From Haloferax prahovense DSM 18310 (GTDB lineage Archaea; Halobacteriota; Halobacteria; Halobacteriales; Haloferacaceae): a DNA stretch of 64,000 nt. This document shows, piece after piece, positions 15,452 to 25,125 of this stretch (positions are counted from its first letter, which is position 1; every line of letters starts with the position of its first letter). The notes beneath the pieces were generated by a model, which worked only from the letters and a program-made list of their open reading frames with translations, was not told the origin of the DNA and ran no database searches. The translations under genes and the position numbers were made by a program. The DNA lies in the NCBI RefSeq assembly GCF_000336815.1, contig NZ_AOLG01000054.1, positions 45,394 to 109,393 on the forward strand. Direction: 5' to 3'.

Positions 15452-17380
15452 GTGAGCCACAAGTCCGGGCGCGACCCGATGGTCCGCCTGTTCGCCGAAT
15501 ACGGTCGCGAGAACCTCGCGTGGTTCGTCGTCGGGCTACTGGCGAGCGTCCTCGGGCGACTCGTCGCCATCGTCCCGGCGCTCGTCCTCGGGGTCGCCAT
15601 CGACGCGGTGTTCTTCCGGAACACGGCGTACGCCCTCCCGCTGGTCCCGCCGTCGTGGCTGCCGACGACCGTCTCCGGGCAGTTCTGGCTGAGTTTCTGG
15701 CTCGTCATCGGGGCGTTCGTCGGCGGGGTCGCGCTCTCGTGGGTGCAGGGCCTCGGCCTCGCGGTCTACTCGAATCGCGTCCAACACGCCGTCCGCGTGG
15801 ACACCTACGACGCGCTCCAGCGCCTCGATATGGCCTTCTTCGACGACAAGCAGACCGGGCAGGTGCTCTCGATTCTCGACGGCGACGTGCGAAATCTTCG
15901 GACGTTCCTCGACAGCACGCTCTCGGGCGGCCTCCAGTTGGTCGTCGCCGTCGTCGGCATCGCGGGCGTGCTGTTCTACTTGAACGCCCAGCTCGCGGTC
16001 GTCACGCTCGTGGCCGTCCCGCTTCTGGCCGTCTTCACCGTCTGGTTCATGCGGACGATTCGGCCGCTGTACCGCGCGCTCCGCGAGAGCGTCGGCGCGC
16101 TCAACACCCGCATCGAGAACAACGTCTCGGGGATGGAGGTCATCAAGGCCTCCGCGACCGAGGACTACGAGACCGACCGCGTCGCCGACGCCTCCATGGA
16201 CTACTACCGTCGCGCCCTCGCGGTGGTCAGGCTCGACTACCTCTACCAGCCGTCGATGGAACTCCTCGCCGGCGTCGCGTTCGCCGCCACGTTCGCCATC
16301 GGCGGCGTCTGGCTCATCTTCGGCCCGCCCGCCCCCTTCACCGGAGACCTGCTGGTCGGCGAGTTCGTCACGTTCCTGTTCATGACCCAGCGGTTCATCG
16401 ACCCGCTGTCCGGCGCGGGCCGCATCGTCAACTCCTACGAGAACGCCCGCGCCTCGGGCGAGCGCATCTTCGGGCTGGCCGACCGCGAGGCCGTCGTCCG
16501 CGACGCGTCCGACGCCGAGTCCCTCGACGCAATCGACGGCCGCATCGAATTCGACGGGGTCTCGTTCGCCTACGCGACCGGCCGCGAGGTGCTCCGCGAC
16601 GTCTCGTTCACGGCCGAACCGGGAGAGACCGTCGCGCTCGTCGGCCCCACGGGTGCGGGAAAATCCACCGCCGCGAAGCTCCTCCTCAGGCTCTACGAAC
16701 CCACGGACGGGGCGGTCCGCGTGGACGGCCACGACGTGCGCGACGTCGAAATCAGGAGCCTCCGCGAGGCCATCGGCTACGTGAGTCAGGACGTGTACCT
16801 CTTCGACGGGACGGTCAGGGAGAACCTCCTGTACGGGACGTTCGACGCGACCGAGGCGGAGATGGTCGCGGCCGCGAAAGCCGCCGAGGCCCACGAGTTC
16901 GTCTCGCGGCTCCCGGAGGGCTACGACACCCGCATCGGCGAGCGCGGCGTGAAGCTCTCGGGCGGCCAGCGCCAGCGGCTCTCCATCGCCCGCGCGATGC
17001 TCCAAGACCCGCGAATGCTCGTCCTCGACGAGGCGACGAGCGCCGTCGACACCGAGACGGAACTGCTCATCCAGCGCGCCCTCGACCGACTCTCGGCGGG
17101 CCGGACGACGCTCGTCATCGCCCACCGGCTCTCGACGGTCCGCCGGGCCGACACCATCGTCGTCCTCGACGAGGGCGAAGTCGTCGAGTCGGGCACCCAC
17201 GACGAACTCGTCGAACTCGGCGGCCTCTACGCGACGCTCTGGGGCGTCCAAGCCGGCGACGTGTCGGGCGTCTCGGCGGACATCCTCGCGCGACTGGTCG
17301 AGCGAAGCCGCGCGGCCGACGAGGCCGACACGGACCGCATCGCCGCCGACGTCAGCGCCGACGGCGGCGAAGACGCCTGA
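15452..17380 (+). CDS. ABC exporter, fused membrane and ATPase domains
   Basis: 642 aa half-transporter. Residues 15-330 carry six membrane helices; the ATPase follows. Walker A (GPTGAGKST) is near 402, the signature LSGGQRQR near 500 and Walker B MLVLDEATS near 522. The form is that of the MsbA/multidrug group and it should act as a homodimer exporting lipid or a drug-like compound. Substrate is not evident. The start is GTG 15452; ATG 15479 is also possible. The last 60 residues after the H-loop are acidic and specific to haloarchaea. Confidence 0.93.
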   Translation: MSHKSGRDPMVRLFAEYGRENLAWFVVGLLASVLGRLVAIVPALVLGVAIDAVFFRNTAYALPLVPPSWLPTTVSGQFWLSFWLVIGAFVGGVALSWVQGLGLAVYSNRVQHAVRVDTYDALQRLDMAFFDDKQTGQVLSILDGDVRNLRTFLDSTLSGGLQLVVAVVGIAGVLFYLNAQLAVVTLVAVPLLAVFTVWFMRTIRPLYRALRESVGALNTRIENNVSGMEVIKASATEDYETDRVADASMDYYRRALAVVRLDYLYQPSMELLAGVAFAATFAIGGVWLIFGPPAPFTGDLLVGEFVTFLFMTQRFIDPLSGAGRIVNSYENARASGERIFGLADREAVVRDASDAESLDAIDGRIEFDGVSFAYATGREVLRDVSFTAEPGETVALVGPTGAGKSTAAKLLLRLYEPTDGAVRVDGHDVRDVEIRSLREAIGYVSQDVYLFDGTVRENLLYGTFDATEAEMVAAAKAAEAHEFVSRLPEGYDTRIGERGVKLSGGQRQRLSIARAMLQDPRMLVLDEATSAVDTETELLIQRALDRLSAGRTTLVIAHRLSTVRRADTIVVLDEGEVVESGTHDELVELGGLYATLWGVQAGDVSGVSADILARLVERSRAADEADTDRIAADVSADGGEDA

Positions 17381-17558
17381 GGAAGTCGTCGAGCGACGCT
17401 AGGCGAAGAAGACGAAAGAAAACGGGGCGGGGCAACGAAGCCGGGAGTCCGGCTTCGGTCGCGTGAGTGATGGCTGGTCGTCGGTGTCGGGCAACCGGCC
17501 GCCCGCGATGGCTGAGACGGGTGGGCCGGTCGCGTCGATACGTGTCGGTTCGGGTTGG

Positions 17559-18263
17559 TTACGCCGGAGTTGGGGCGGTTCCCTGTCCGGGTGCCGAACC
17601 GGCCTCGCCGCCGGATTCGGGCGTGGCCGGGGCGGGCGCGCCGGATTCCTTGTCGCCGGAGACGAGGAAGTCGGCGAGGTTGCCGACGAGCACCTCGTTG
17701 TCGGCCTCGTAGGCCGATTCGGGCGCGAGGAAGTCAGCGTCACCGATGGCGACGACCGTCTCGCTCTGGGCGGCGACCGTGTACGGACCGGTCTTTCGAA
17801 TCGACTCGACGCGGGTCTCGCCGCCGGAGACGAGCGCCGGCGAGACGCTGTCGGCCGAGACCGAAAGCGGCGCGGCGTCGCGGAACACGACCTCGTCGAC
17901 GCCCTCGGTCAGGGCGGTTTCGCCCTCGGGCGTGGCGTAGACGTTCTCGTAGTTGAGGTAGTAGTCGTGCATGTTGTACAGCGACGAGGAACCGAACGAG
18001 ACCCCGTAGTCGGATGTCAGTCCGGCGTCGCCGCCGACAGCGCCAGTCGACACCGAGACGGTGATGAGGCCGAGGACGCTCGTCGTGCCCGCGGACTGCG
18101 GGTCCCCGAGGAGGGCGACGCGGCCGCCGGCGTCCTCGAACTTCCGAAGCGCTTCGAGTTGCTTACTGGTGTATGGCTTTTCTGGATTGGCGACGACAAA
18201 CGCATTGGCCTTCCGGAGGGAGGAATTGAAGTTCTGCCACGCGTCGTCACTGGTTCGGTACAA
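17559..18263 (-). pseudogene. DUF4350-like protein, N-terminally truncated
   Basis: About 234 codons open from a TTG-like codon at 18263; a TAG lies three codons upstream. The segment KANAFVVANPEKPYTSKQLE, then LRKFEDAGGRVALLGDP, matches the middle of DUF4350/GldG-like proteins that accompany ABC-2 transporters, but the N-terminal part and signal peptide are missing. The sequence loses high GC a few bases upstream, where an AT-rich island begins. The simplest reading is that insertion of that island removed the 5' end. An ABC-2 operon on the other side of the island is a plausible former neighbour. Confidence 0.6.
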
Positions 18264-18316
18264 TCCCGTCTATCTGTATCCCTGACAATGACTCGACTCC
18301 ATCAGGCCAAAAGTAG

Positions 18317-18532
18317 CTACTTAGACATTCGATAGACCACATCACCAAGTACAACCAATATAATGATATACGGGAAAACTGAGAAAACATCGTATGCTAG
18401 CCCAGTAGATGTGTGTGTTAGAATCGTGAGCTGGAAATATATATCCGAGATCTGAATGAGTATCACACTTAGGAGTAGACCTATTAAGTCAAGGAAGTAG
18501 TAAACGGATTGTTTCCCGCTGTCTCTTTCCAT
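18317..18532 (-). CDS. Small two-helix membrane protein in the AT-rich island
   Basis: 71 aa with two hydrophobic segments (about residues 11-35 and 48-66), a charged N-terminus (MERDSGKQS) and a basic tail (RMSK). Composition is untypical of haloarchaeal core genes. It follows the Tat-signal gene by 57 bases on the same strand. No family recognised. Confidence 0.55.
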   Translation of the reverse strand: MERDSGKQSVYYFLDLIGLLLSVILIQISDIYFQLTILTHTSTGLAYDVFSVFPYIIILVVLGDVVYRMSK

Positions 18533-18589
18533 ATATTAATATTTGAATGGATAGATATAAATCTTGTTGTGAGGGGGTGAGGAAACTAC

Positions 18590-19456
18590 TTAGAGATTCT
18601 TATCTCGGTCCTCTGAATTGGGGAGAGTCCAATTATCCACAAGCGTATCTGTCTTTACCGATATCGCACCAAGAGAGAAGGTGATCGTCTGGCCACCCGC
18701 TGAAACGCCTGCAGGAGACCAAGCATGTGAAAAGGTACCGCCAACAGGACCTGAACCAGTTCCACCATCGCGCTTAATCCGAATCTGCATGTAGCCATCT
18801 CCCTTGGTGTCGCCACCTTGTGCATCATGAAGACGATCATCAAAACTCACGACCGCGCCCCCTGTTTCAAATGGGGGTTCCTTAACAACACTTGTCACAC
18901 CCGTCCATTTATCGTCTGCATTTGTCAACTCAAGACTACCACTATGTCGGAGGGAATCATCCTGATAAATAAATGCATCCGGTCTGTAGGCGAGGGCAGC
19001 CTTATCTTTAGGAGCAGGAAGATCAATATCGGTCTGAACGTTTCGAAGATGCCACTCGAGTGTTAAGGCATATTCTTCAGTAGAACTGTTAAACAAGACT
19101 GTATCAAAAGTAGCCGAACTCGAACTTTTACCGTAGTAATCGGCAGGCGATACTAAAGGCGTGTCTGAATTGTCTTGAACCTCAGGGCTATTCTGCGTGT
19201 CCGAGCTGTCTTGGCGGACAAACGTTTCACTAGAAAATTCCACGTTATGATCATTAAGTAGTCTCCGAGCTTCTGTGAACTTGTGAGAATCAAGTAGCTT
19301 GTAGTATTTTTTCTTCACACCCGCTTCTTCGACACCTACTGGCTGATTTTTCTTGTCCGCGAGAGCAGTTGTTGACGCACTAGCCAGCCCAGTAAGCGAG
19401 CCGCCAACAATTTTCAATGCAGTACGCCGGGTTGTCTGATTCTCATCTGACATCAT
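18590..19456 (-). CDS. Tat-exported hypothetical protein in the AT-rich island
   Basis: 288 aa, or 287 if the second ATG (19453) is used. The Tat signal (TTRRTALKIVGG) ends near ALADKK. There is no lipobox, so it is probably released outside. The mature part is rich in Ser, Asp and Lys with beta-like stretches (YALTLEWHLRNVQTD, GYMQIRIKRDGG). Codon use is AT-rich, unlike neighbours. A TATA-like CTTATAATA at 19476-19484 supports this start. It is probably co-transcribed with the small membrane gene. Function unknown. Confidence 0.7.
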   Translation of the reverse strand: MMSDENQTTRRTALKIVGGSLTGLASASTTALADKKNQPVGVEEAGVKKKYYKLLDSHKFTEARRLLNDHNVEFSSETFVRQDSSDTQNSPEVQDNSDTPLVSPADYYGKSSSSATFDTVLFNSSTEEYALTLEWHLRNVQTDIDLPAPKDKAALAYRPDAFIYQDDSLRHSGSLELTNADDKWTGVTSVVKEPPFETGGAVVSFDDRLHDAQGGDTKGDGYMQIRIKRDGGTGSGPVGGTFSHAWSPAGVSAGGQTITFSLGAISVKTDTLVDNWTLPNSEDRDKNL

Positions 19457-19475
19457 TCACGTCGAGAATTGACAA

Positions 19476-19484
19476 TATTATAAG
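19476..19484 (-). promoter_or_regulatory. TATA-like box for the island gene
   Basis: On the minus strand CTTATAATA lies 20-31 bases before the two candidate ATGs, indicating a leaderless promoter inside the island. Confidence 0.55.
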
Positions 19485-19579
19485 CTTTTATGAATTGTTG
19501 TTAGCTCAACAAGAATTGTCTTTCAGATACAGTCTGGAAACCTCGACGCCGGACACCGAAAACGGGAGTCGTGACCGAC

Positions 19580-20356
19580 TCAGTCGGTCAGTCCGTAGCC
19601 GCGCCGGAACAGCACGACGTTGAGACCGACGACCCCGAGCGTGAGCGCCGTCAGCACGCCGAGCGAGAGGTTCGGGTCCACCTCGGTGACGCCGAGGAAG
19701 CCGTAGCGGACGCCGTTGACCATGTATATCATCGGGTTGAGCAGCGACGCCTGCTGGAAGGTCGCGGGAATCTCGTTGAGCGAGTAGAAGACGCCGCCGA
19801 AGAACACCAGCGGCCGGAGGATGAACTGGTTCATCATCGTCAGGTCGTCGAAGTCGTCGGCCCAGAGGCCGCCGACCACGCCGAGGCCCGCGAACAGCAG
19901 GGTGATGACGAGCATGAACGCGACGAGGTAGAACGGTTGGGCGACGCCGACGGACGTGAAGAACGCCCCGATGAGGGCGACGAGCGCGCCGACGAGCACC
20001 CCGCGGGTCGCACTGGAGAGAACGTACGCGCCGACCATCGAGGTGTACGACAGCGGCGAGGTCAGCGCCTCCTCGATGTAGCGGTTCCAACGGCCGTGGA
20101 AGATGGAGAAGGACGCGTTCTCGAAAGCGTTCGAGACGGCTCCGAGGACGATGAGACCGGGGAGGATAAACAGGATGTACGGGACGCCCGCGATTTCGTT
20201 GATGCGCTCGCCGAGGATGACGCCGAAGACGGAGAAGTACAGCACGTTCGTGATAAACGGCGGGACGAACGTGTTGCGCGGGCGGCGGACGAACCGGAGG
20301 ACTTCGCGGCGGAGCAGGGCGTAAAAACCGGTCACGTCGAGGCTCGTGAGACTCAT
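19580..20356 (-). CDS. ABC-2 family transporter permease
   Basis: 258 aa with six hydrophobic segments and the ABC-2 layout (FVPPFITNVLYFSVFGVILG early, NQFILRPLVFFGGVFYSLNE late). It should pair with the ATPase encoded just upstream, whose stop overlaps this ATG by four bases, to export lipid, polysaccharide or drug. Substrate unknown. Confidence 0.9.
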   Translation of the reverse strand: MSLTSLDVTGFYALLRREVLRFVRRPRNTFVPPFITNVLYFSVFGVILGERINEIAGVPYILFILPGLIVLGAVSNAFENASFSIFHGRWNRYIEEALTSPLSYTSMVGAYVLSSATRGVLVGALVALIGAFFTSVGVAQPFYLVAFMLVITLLFAGLGVVGGLWADDFDDLTMMNQFILRPLVFFGGVFYSLNEIPATFQQASLLNPMIYMVNGVRYGFLGVTEVDPNLSLGVLTALTLGVVGLNVVLFRRGYGLTD

Positions 20357-21306
20357 TGCTCGACCTCCGCGGTGGCGCGGCCTTCACCCTGTCTCGTCAT
20401 CTCGACGAACACCTCTTCGAGCGACGTGCGAGAGATTTCGAGGTCGACGAGTTCGTGGCCCTGCCTGTCGAGCGCCTGCACCACGTCGGGGGCGACGAGA
20501 CCGCCCTGCTGGGCCGTCACGACGAGGCGGGTGCCGTCGAGTTCGACGGCCTCGACGCGGTCGTCGTCGGCCGCGAAGTCGGGGACCGCGGTCGGCGAGT
20601 CGCGGAGTTGGACGACGATGTCGTCGGTGCCGCGGTCCATCAGTTCCTCGGGGCTTGCGACCTCGATGACGGAACCGGAGTCGAGGATGGCGACCTCGTC
20701 GCAGAGGCGTTCTGCCTCCTCGATGTAGTGGGTCGTGAGCAGGATGGTCGTCCCGCTGTCGTTGAGGTCGACGATGGTCTCCCAGAGTTCGTGGCGCAGT
20801 TGCACGTCGACCCCGGCGGTCGGTTCGTCGAGGATGAGCAGGTCGGGGTCGGTGATGAGCGCCCGCGCGAGCATGAAGCGGCGTTTCATCCCGCCGGAGA
20901 GCCAGTCGAAGCGGGTGTCGCGCTTGTCGTAGATGCCGACGCGCTTGAGCACCTCGTCGGCGCGCTCGCGGGCCTCGTCGTGCGGAATCCCGTGGTAGCC
21001 AGCCTTGTGTTCGAGCACTTCGCGGATGGGGAAGAATCGGTCGACGTTGAACTCCTGCGGCGCGAGGCCGATTCGGTCGCGGGCCTCGCGGTAGTCGTCT
21101 TCCACGTCGTAGCCGAAGACGCTCGCCTCACCGCCGGTCTTGCGAACGAGACCGACGAGGATGTTGATGAACGTCGTCTTCCCCGCCCCGTTCGGCCCCA
21201 ACAGCCCGAAGAACGACCCCTCGGGAACGTCGAGATCGACGCCGTCGAGGGCGCGGACGTCGCCGTAGGACTTCGTCAAGTCGCGTATCTCTATCGCGGA
21301 TGCCAT
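20353..21306 (-). CDS. ABC-2 transporter ATP-binding protein
   Basis: 317 aa. Walker A (GPNGAGKTT) is near residue 38, the signature LSGGMKRR near 140 and Walker B LLILDEPTAG near 160, followed by the H-loop (TTHYIEE). A C-terminal extension of about 90 residues is typical of DrrA/NodI-type exporters. First gene of a two-gene operon with the permease. Confidence 0.93.
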   Translation of the reverse strand: MASAIEIRDLTKSYGDVRALDGVDLDVPEGSFFGLLGPNGAGKTTFINILVGLVRKTGGEASVFGYDVEDDYREARDRIGLAPQEFNVDRFFPIREVLEHKAGYHGIPHDEARERADEVLKRVGIYDKRDTRFDWLSGGMKRRFMLARALITDPDLLILDEPTAGVDVQLRHELWETIVDLNDSGTTILLTTHYIEEAERLCDEVAILDSGSVIEVASPEELMDRGTDDIVVQLRDSPTAVPDFAADDDRVEAVELDGTRLVVTAQQGGLVAPDVVQALDRQGHELVDLEISRTSLEEVFVEMTRQGEGRATAEVEQ

Positions 21307-21482
21307 TCGCTGGTGCGTCGTCGGGCGTGGACGCGATTAAGCGTAGTGTCCGCGGAACGCCCCGTCACGGCGTGGCACGCCCGGTCACCGGGTGGAGTCG
21401 ACGACGCTCGAACCCTGCCCACGGAGTAGATATGTTACCATGTGTCAAATTAGGGCCTAATATCCGTTCGTACAGAACTAAG

Positions 21483-21518
21483 TCATTAACTAATATTATC
21501 ATTATCAATCATTAACTA
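21483..21518. promoter_or_regulatory. Direct repeat upstream of the glyoxylate operon
   Basis: TCATTAACTA occurs at 21483-21492 and 21509-21518, 26 bases apart, in an AT-rich stretch within the gap 21307-21652. The gap shows no gene. Its position suggests the promoter or an activator site for the small ORF and aceAB, but it is far from the first ATG (21653), so a long leader or another start is implied. Confidence 0.4.
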
Positions 21519-21652
21519 TTAGTACCACTCGGCAGTCGAACCGGGTGAGGAGACATCCGATGGTAGTATCCGCAGCACACCACGCAACCGACCGCTCGAC
21601 GACCGCGACCCGAACCGACCGCTACCGACCGCCGACCCCACCGACGTAACCG

Positions 21653-21907
21653 ATGACAAACCGCGACAACACGACCCGAACCGACACGACGACCCGCACG
21701 CAGACCACCGCTCGCTCGACGACGACTCGTCCTCGCGCCGCGCGGCGCTACCCCAACAACGAGGAGAACATGGACGCGCCGCTCGTCCCCTTCATCCGAC
21801 AACCGGGTGAGGACGACGAGATGACGACGATTCGGCGCGAACTCGCCGCGCTCCGCGCCCAACTGAACCGCATCGAGCGAACGATGCAGCCCACCGACAC
21901 CCAATGA
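21653..21907 (+). CDS. Small protein upstream of aceA
   Basis: 84 aa. The first 35 residues are Thr/Arg-rich low complexity; the rest ends in a helix [20 protein letters not shown]. Its TGA overlaps the aceA ATG (ATGA), so translation is probably coupled. In-frame ATGs at 21770 and 21818 could be the real start. No family recognised. Confidence 0.55.
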   Translation: MTNRDNTTRTDTTTRTQTTARSTTTRPRAARRYPNNEENMDAPLVPFIRQPGEDDEMTTIRRELAALRAQLNRIERTMQPTDTQ

Positions 21908-22941
21908 ACCCGACCGAACTCGACAGCGACGTCTTCGCACAGGATGTTGACAACCAGAAGGCCCGCGAACTGCGGGAGATGCTGAACACGCAGGACTTCG
22001 TGTTCGCCCCCGGCATGTACCACGCCCTCGACGCCCGCCTCGCCGAGATGACGGGCCACGACGCCGCCTACATGTCCGGCTACTCGACGGTCCTCGGGCA
22101 GTTCGGCTTCCCGGACCTGGAGATGGTCACGATGACCGAGATGGTCGAGAACGCAAAGCGCATGGTCGAGGCGACGAACCTCCCGGTCATCGCCGACTGC
22201 GACACGGGCTACGGCGGCATCCACAACGTCCGCCGCGCCGTCCGCGAGTACGAGAAGGCCGGCGTCGCCGCCGTCCACATCGAAGACCAGACGACGCCCA
22301 AGCGCTGCGGCCACATCGCGGGCAAGCAGATCGTCTCCCGCGAGAAGGCCAAGGCTCGCTTCGAGGCCGCCGTCGACGCCAAGCAGTCGGAGGACACGGT
22401 CGTCATCGCCCGCACCGACGCCTACGGTTCCTCGAACGGCGACTGGGACGAACACGTCGAACGCGGCCGCATCTACGCCGACGCCGGCGTCGACATCGTC
22501 TGGCCCGAGATGCCGAACCCCTCGCGTGAGGACGCCGTCGCCTACGCCGAGGAGATTCACGAGACGCACCCGGACCTGAAGCTCGCGTTCAACTACTCGT
22601 CGTCGTTCGCGTGGTCCGAAGAGGAGGACCCGCTGACGTTCCAGGAGCTGGGCGACCTCGGCTACAAGTACATCTTCATCACGCTGTTCGGCCTCCACTC
22701 GGGCGCGCACGCCGTCTACGAGGACTTCAAGAAGCTCGCCGAACAGGACGAGGAAGGCCAGTTCGACCTCGAACAGCGCTACCTCGACCACCCGACCGAG
22801 AGCCACCACGAGCTGTCGTTCGTCTCGCGGTACCAGGACATCGAGACGGAGTTCGACCCCGAGGCGCGCCGCCGCATCGAGGAGTCCGAAGGGTTCAGCG
22901 AGGAGCAGGCCGACCCCATCACGAGCAACGACGATGACTGA
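21904..22941 (+). CDS. aceA: Isocitrate lyase
   Basis: 345 aa, the length of the haloarchaeal enzyme. The catalytic segment [11 protein letters not shown] places Cys at 135, and ADCDTGYGG and IARTDAYG match the PEP mutase/isocitrate lyase barrel with its Mg-binding acidic residues. It splits isocitrate into glyoxylate and succinate, the first step of the glyoxylate bypass used for growth on acetate. It overlaps the malate synthase gene by eight bases, forming a tight operon. Confidence 0.95.
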   Translation: MNPTELDSDVFAQDVDNQKARELREMLNTQDFVFAPGMYHALDARLAEMTGHDAAYMSGYSTVLGQFGFPDLEMVTMTEMVENAKRMVEATNLPVIADCDTGYGGIHNVRRAVREYEKAGVAAVHIEDQTTPKRCGHIAGKQIVSREKAKARFEAAVDAKQSEDTVVIARTDAYGSSNGDWDEHVERGRIYADAGVDIVWPEMPNPSREDAVAYAEEIHETHPDLKLAFNYSSSFAWSEEEDPLTFQELGDLGYKYIFITLFGLHSGAHAVYEDFKKLAEQDEEGQFDLEQRYLDHPTESHHELSFVSRYQDIETEFDPEARRRIEESEGFSEEQADPITSNDDD

Positions 22942-24235
22942 GCGCAGACACGACCGGGAGTTCGTGCGGACGTTCTTCACCTCGCCGACGGCCGTCGAGG
23001 GCGAAGCCGACTCCGCGAAGATGCTCCGCCGGGCGGCCGGCCTCCGCGGGATGCAAGCGCCCGACGTGTGGGTCCCCGACAACGAGGACGCCACCGCGCC
23101 GTCGATGCGCGACGAGGGAGCCGAGAACATCGTCGAAGTCATCGGCGAACACGGCGCGGAGTTCCCCGGCGAGATTCACCCGCGGATGGTCTGGCACCGC
23201 GACAGCCCCGAGACCCGGTATCAGGGCTTCCAGCACATGCTCGACATCACCGACCCCGAGCAGGGCGCGGTCGAGCACATCGACGGCTTCGTCATCCCCG
23301 AGGTCGGCGGCATCGACGACTGGAAGAAGGCCGACGAGTGCTTCACCATCGTCGAGAACGAACACGGCCTCGACGAGGGGAGCCTCGCCATGTCGGTCAT
23401 CATCGAGAGCGGCGAGGCCGAACTCGCCATGGGCGACCTCCGCGACGAGATGGGCAAGCCGACGAACAACCTCGAACGGCTGTTCCTCCTCGTCGACGGC
23501 GAGGTCGACTACACGAAGGACATGCGCGCCATGACGCCGACCGGCGAGCTTCCGGCGTGGCCGGAGCTTCGACACAACACCTCTCGCGGGGCCAGCGCCG
23601 CCGGCTGTGTCGCCGTCGACGGCCCCTACGACGACATCCGCGACGTGGAGGGCTACCGCGAGCGCATGACTGAGAACCAGGCGAAGGGGATGCTCGGCAT
23701 CTGGTCGCTCACGCCCGGCCAAGTCGTCGAGGCGAACACCTCGCCGCTCCCGCCGAAGACCGGCAGTTGGCTCCTCGACGCGGACGGCGAGGAGGTCGAA
23801 CTCGCGTCCGAGGACGGGGCCGAGGTGTACGACGGCGACCGCCTCTCGCTCGAAGCCACCGACGACGGCTACGAACTCCGGGTCGGCGGCGACACGCGGG
23901 AACTCACCGCGGACGAACTCCGCGAGGAGCTGCTCGGCCTGACCTCGTACGTCCCGAGCATGGACGACATCGTCGACTCCATGGAGGAGTTCGAGGCGGC
24001 CAAGGAGGCGGGCCGCGGGGCTATCGCCATGACGCAGTCGGCGACGCTCCGAATCGGCGGCACCGAAATCGACATCGCCAAGGACCGCATGTGGGACGAG
24101 GCGACGTATCAGGCCGCGATGACGCCCATCAGCCTGTTCCAAGACGTGTACGAACACCGCCCCGACCAACACGAGGAGTTAGCGGAACGCTACGGCGCGG
24201 ACGTCGTCGAGCGCGCGATGGAGGTGGGGCTCTAA
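22934..24235 (+). CDS. aceB: Malate synthase, haloarchaeal type
   Basis: 433 aa, matching the short malate synthase of haloarchaea, which differs from bacterial forms A and G and has a citrate-lyase-like barrel. [18 protein letters not shown], the [10 protein letters not shown] stretch and [12 protein letters not shown] are recognisable. It condenses glyoxylate with acetyl-CoA to give malate, completing the bypass with AceA. A C-terminal extension of about 120 residues follows the barrel. Overlap with aceA implies coupled translation. Confidence 0.93.
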   Translation: MTERRHDREFVRTFFTSPTAVEGEADSAKMLRRAAGLRGMQAPDVWVPDNEDATAPSMRDEGAENIVEVIGEHGAEFPGEIHPRMVWHRDSPETRYQGFQHMLDITDPEQGAVEHIDGFVIPEVGGIDDWKKADECFTIVENEHGLDEGSLAMSVIIESGEAELAMGDLRDEMGKPTNNLERLFLLVDGEVDYTKDMRAMTPTGELPAWPELRHNTSRGASAAGCVAVDGPYDDIRDVEGYRERMTENQAKGMLGIWSLTPGQVVEANTSPLPPKTGSWLLDADGEEVELASEDGAEVYDGDRLSLEATDDGYELRVGGDTRELTADELREELLGLTSYVPSMDDIVDSMEEFEAAKEAGRGAIAMTQSATLRIGGTEIDIAKDRMWDEATYQAAMTPISLFQDVYEHRPDQHEELAERYGADVVERAMEVGL

Positions 24236-24449
24236 GTTCGGGAACCGACTCCACCGCAGGGGTTCCGCCGTCGACCCCGATTCCGGCTTGGTCACGCGAC
24301 GGCGTCCGGCTTCGTAGCTCCGACGACGCGCCCGCCCGAACCGTGGGGGCGGCGCGTCGCGCTCTTTTTTCCACTCGGCGCGCAGCTTCCGACTCAACAC
24401 GACGCCGACCGACGCTATTCTCAAGTTCCACCCGCGCGAGTTGACACGT

Positions 24450-25025
24450 GTGAACGATTCGACGAACACCCCGGCGACGCCCGTTGGGACGAGCGACGGC
24501 GACGCAGACGAGTCGCTGGAACCCGACGCAGTCGTCGATTTCGAGTCGGCGGGCGTCGCGGACGAGGAGACGCTCGCGCGACTCCGCACGGTGAGCTTCT
24601 ACCTCGACGAGGCGTTCGAGATTCCGGGGACGAACTACCGCATCGGTCTCGACCCGATTCTAGGGCTCGTGCCCGGCGTCGGCGACGCGACGGCCTCGGC
24701 GCTCTCGGCGTACATCCTCGTCGAGGCCGCGATGCTCGGCGTGCCGCGGGCGACGCTCGCGCGGATGCTCGGCAACGTCGTCCTCGACGCGACCGTCGGG
24801 TCGCTCCCGGTCGTCGGCGACGTGTTCGACGCGGCGTGGAAGGCGAACGCCCGGAACGTCCGACTGTTGGAAGCCCGGTACGACGACGCCTCCCCCGCGG
24901 CCGCGGAGGCCGACCGGCGCTTCCTCTTGGCCGCGGTCGCCGCGATTACCGTCCTGCTCGTCGCGCTCGGCGCGACCACGGCGCTCGTCGCCCTGTGGGT
25001 GCTCGGACAGGTTGGACTGTTGTAA
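24450..25025 (+). CDS. DUF4112 membrane protein
   Basis: 191 aa from GTG 24450; a TTG three codons earlier is less likely. The signature GLDPILGLVPGVGDATASAL and the second helix pair with LPVVGDVFDAAWKANARN identify DUF4112. A C-terminal membrane segment ends the protein. Cellular role unknown; perhaps a membrane-shape or channel-like function, but nothing shows it. Confidence 0.85.
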   Translation: MNDSTNTPATPVGTSDGDADESLEPDAVVDFESAGVADEETLARLRTVSFYLDEAFEIPGTNYRIGLDPILGLVPGVGDATASALSAYILVEAAMLGVPRATLARMLGNVVLDATVGSLPVVGDVFDAAWKANARNVRLLEARYDDASPAAAEADRRFLLAAVAAITVLLVALGATTALVALWVLGQVGLL

Positions 25026-25125
25026 GTTACCATTTCTCGAAACGAAGAAATCCGCCGTGTGAGTCGTTATCCACTCCCAAACTGTAAACTACAAGACATA
25101 TATACGGGCTTGCAAATCATGGCGT

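Larger units (their letters stand above)
18274..19532. mobile_element. AT-rich island with weak terminal inverted repeats
   Basis: About 1.26 kb of clearly lower GC than both sides. CTGTATC (18274-18280) with GACAAT (18284-18289) at the left mirrors ATTGTC (19515-19520) and GATACAG (19526-19532) at the right. No transposase or clear target duplication is seen. It carries two minus-strand genes and abuts the truncated DUF4350-like frame. The edges are approximate. Confidence 0.4.

Noticed and set aside
14755-17466. Long plus-strand frame overlapping trmY and the ABC exporter
   Set aside because: Out of frame with both genes and Arg-rich; the ABC motifs are in another frame.
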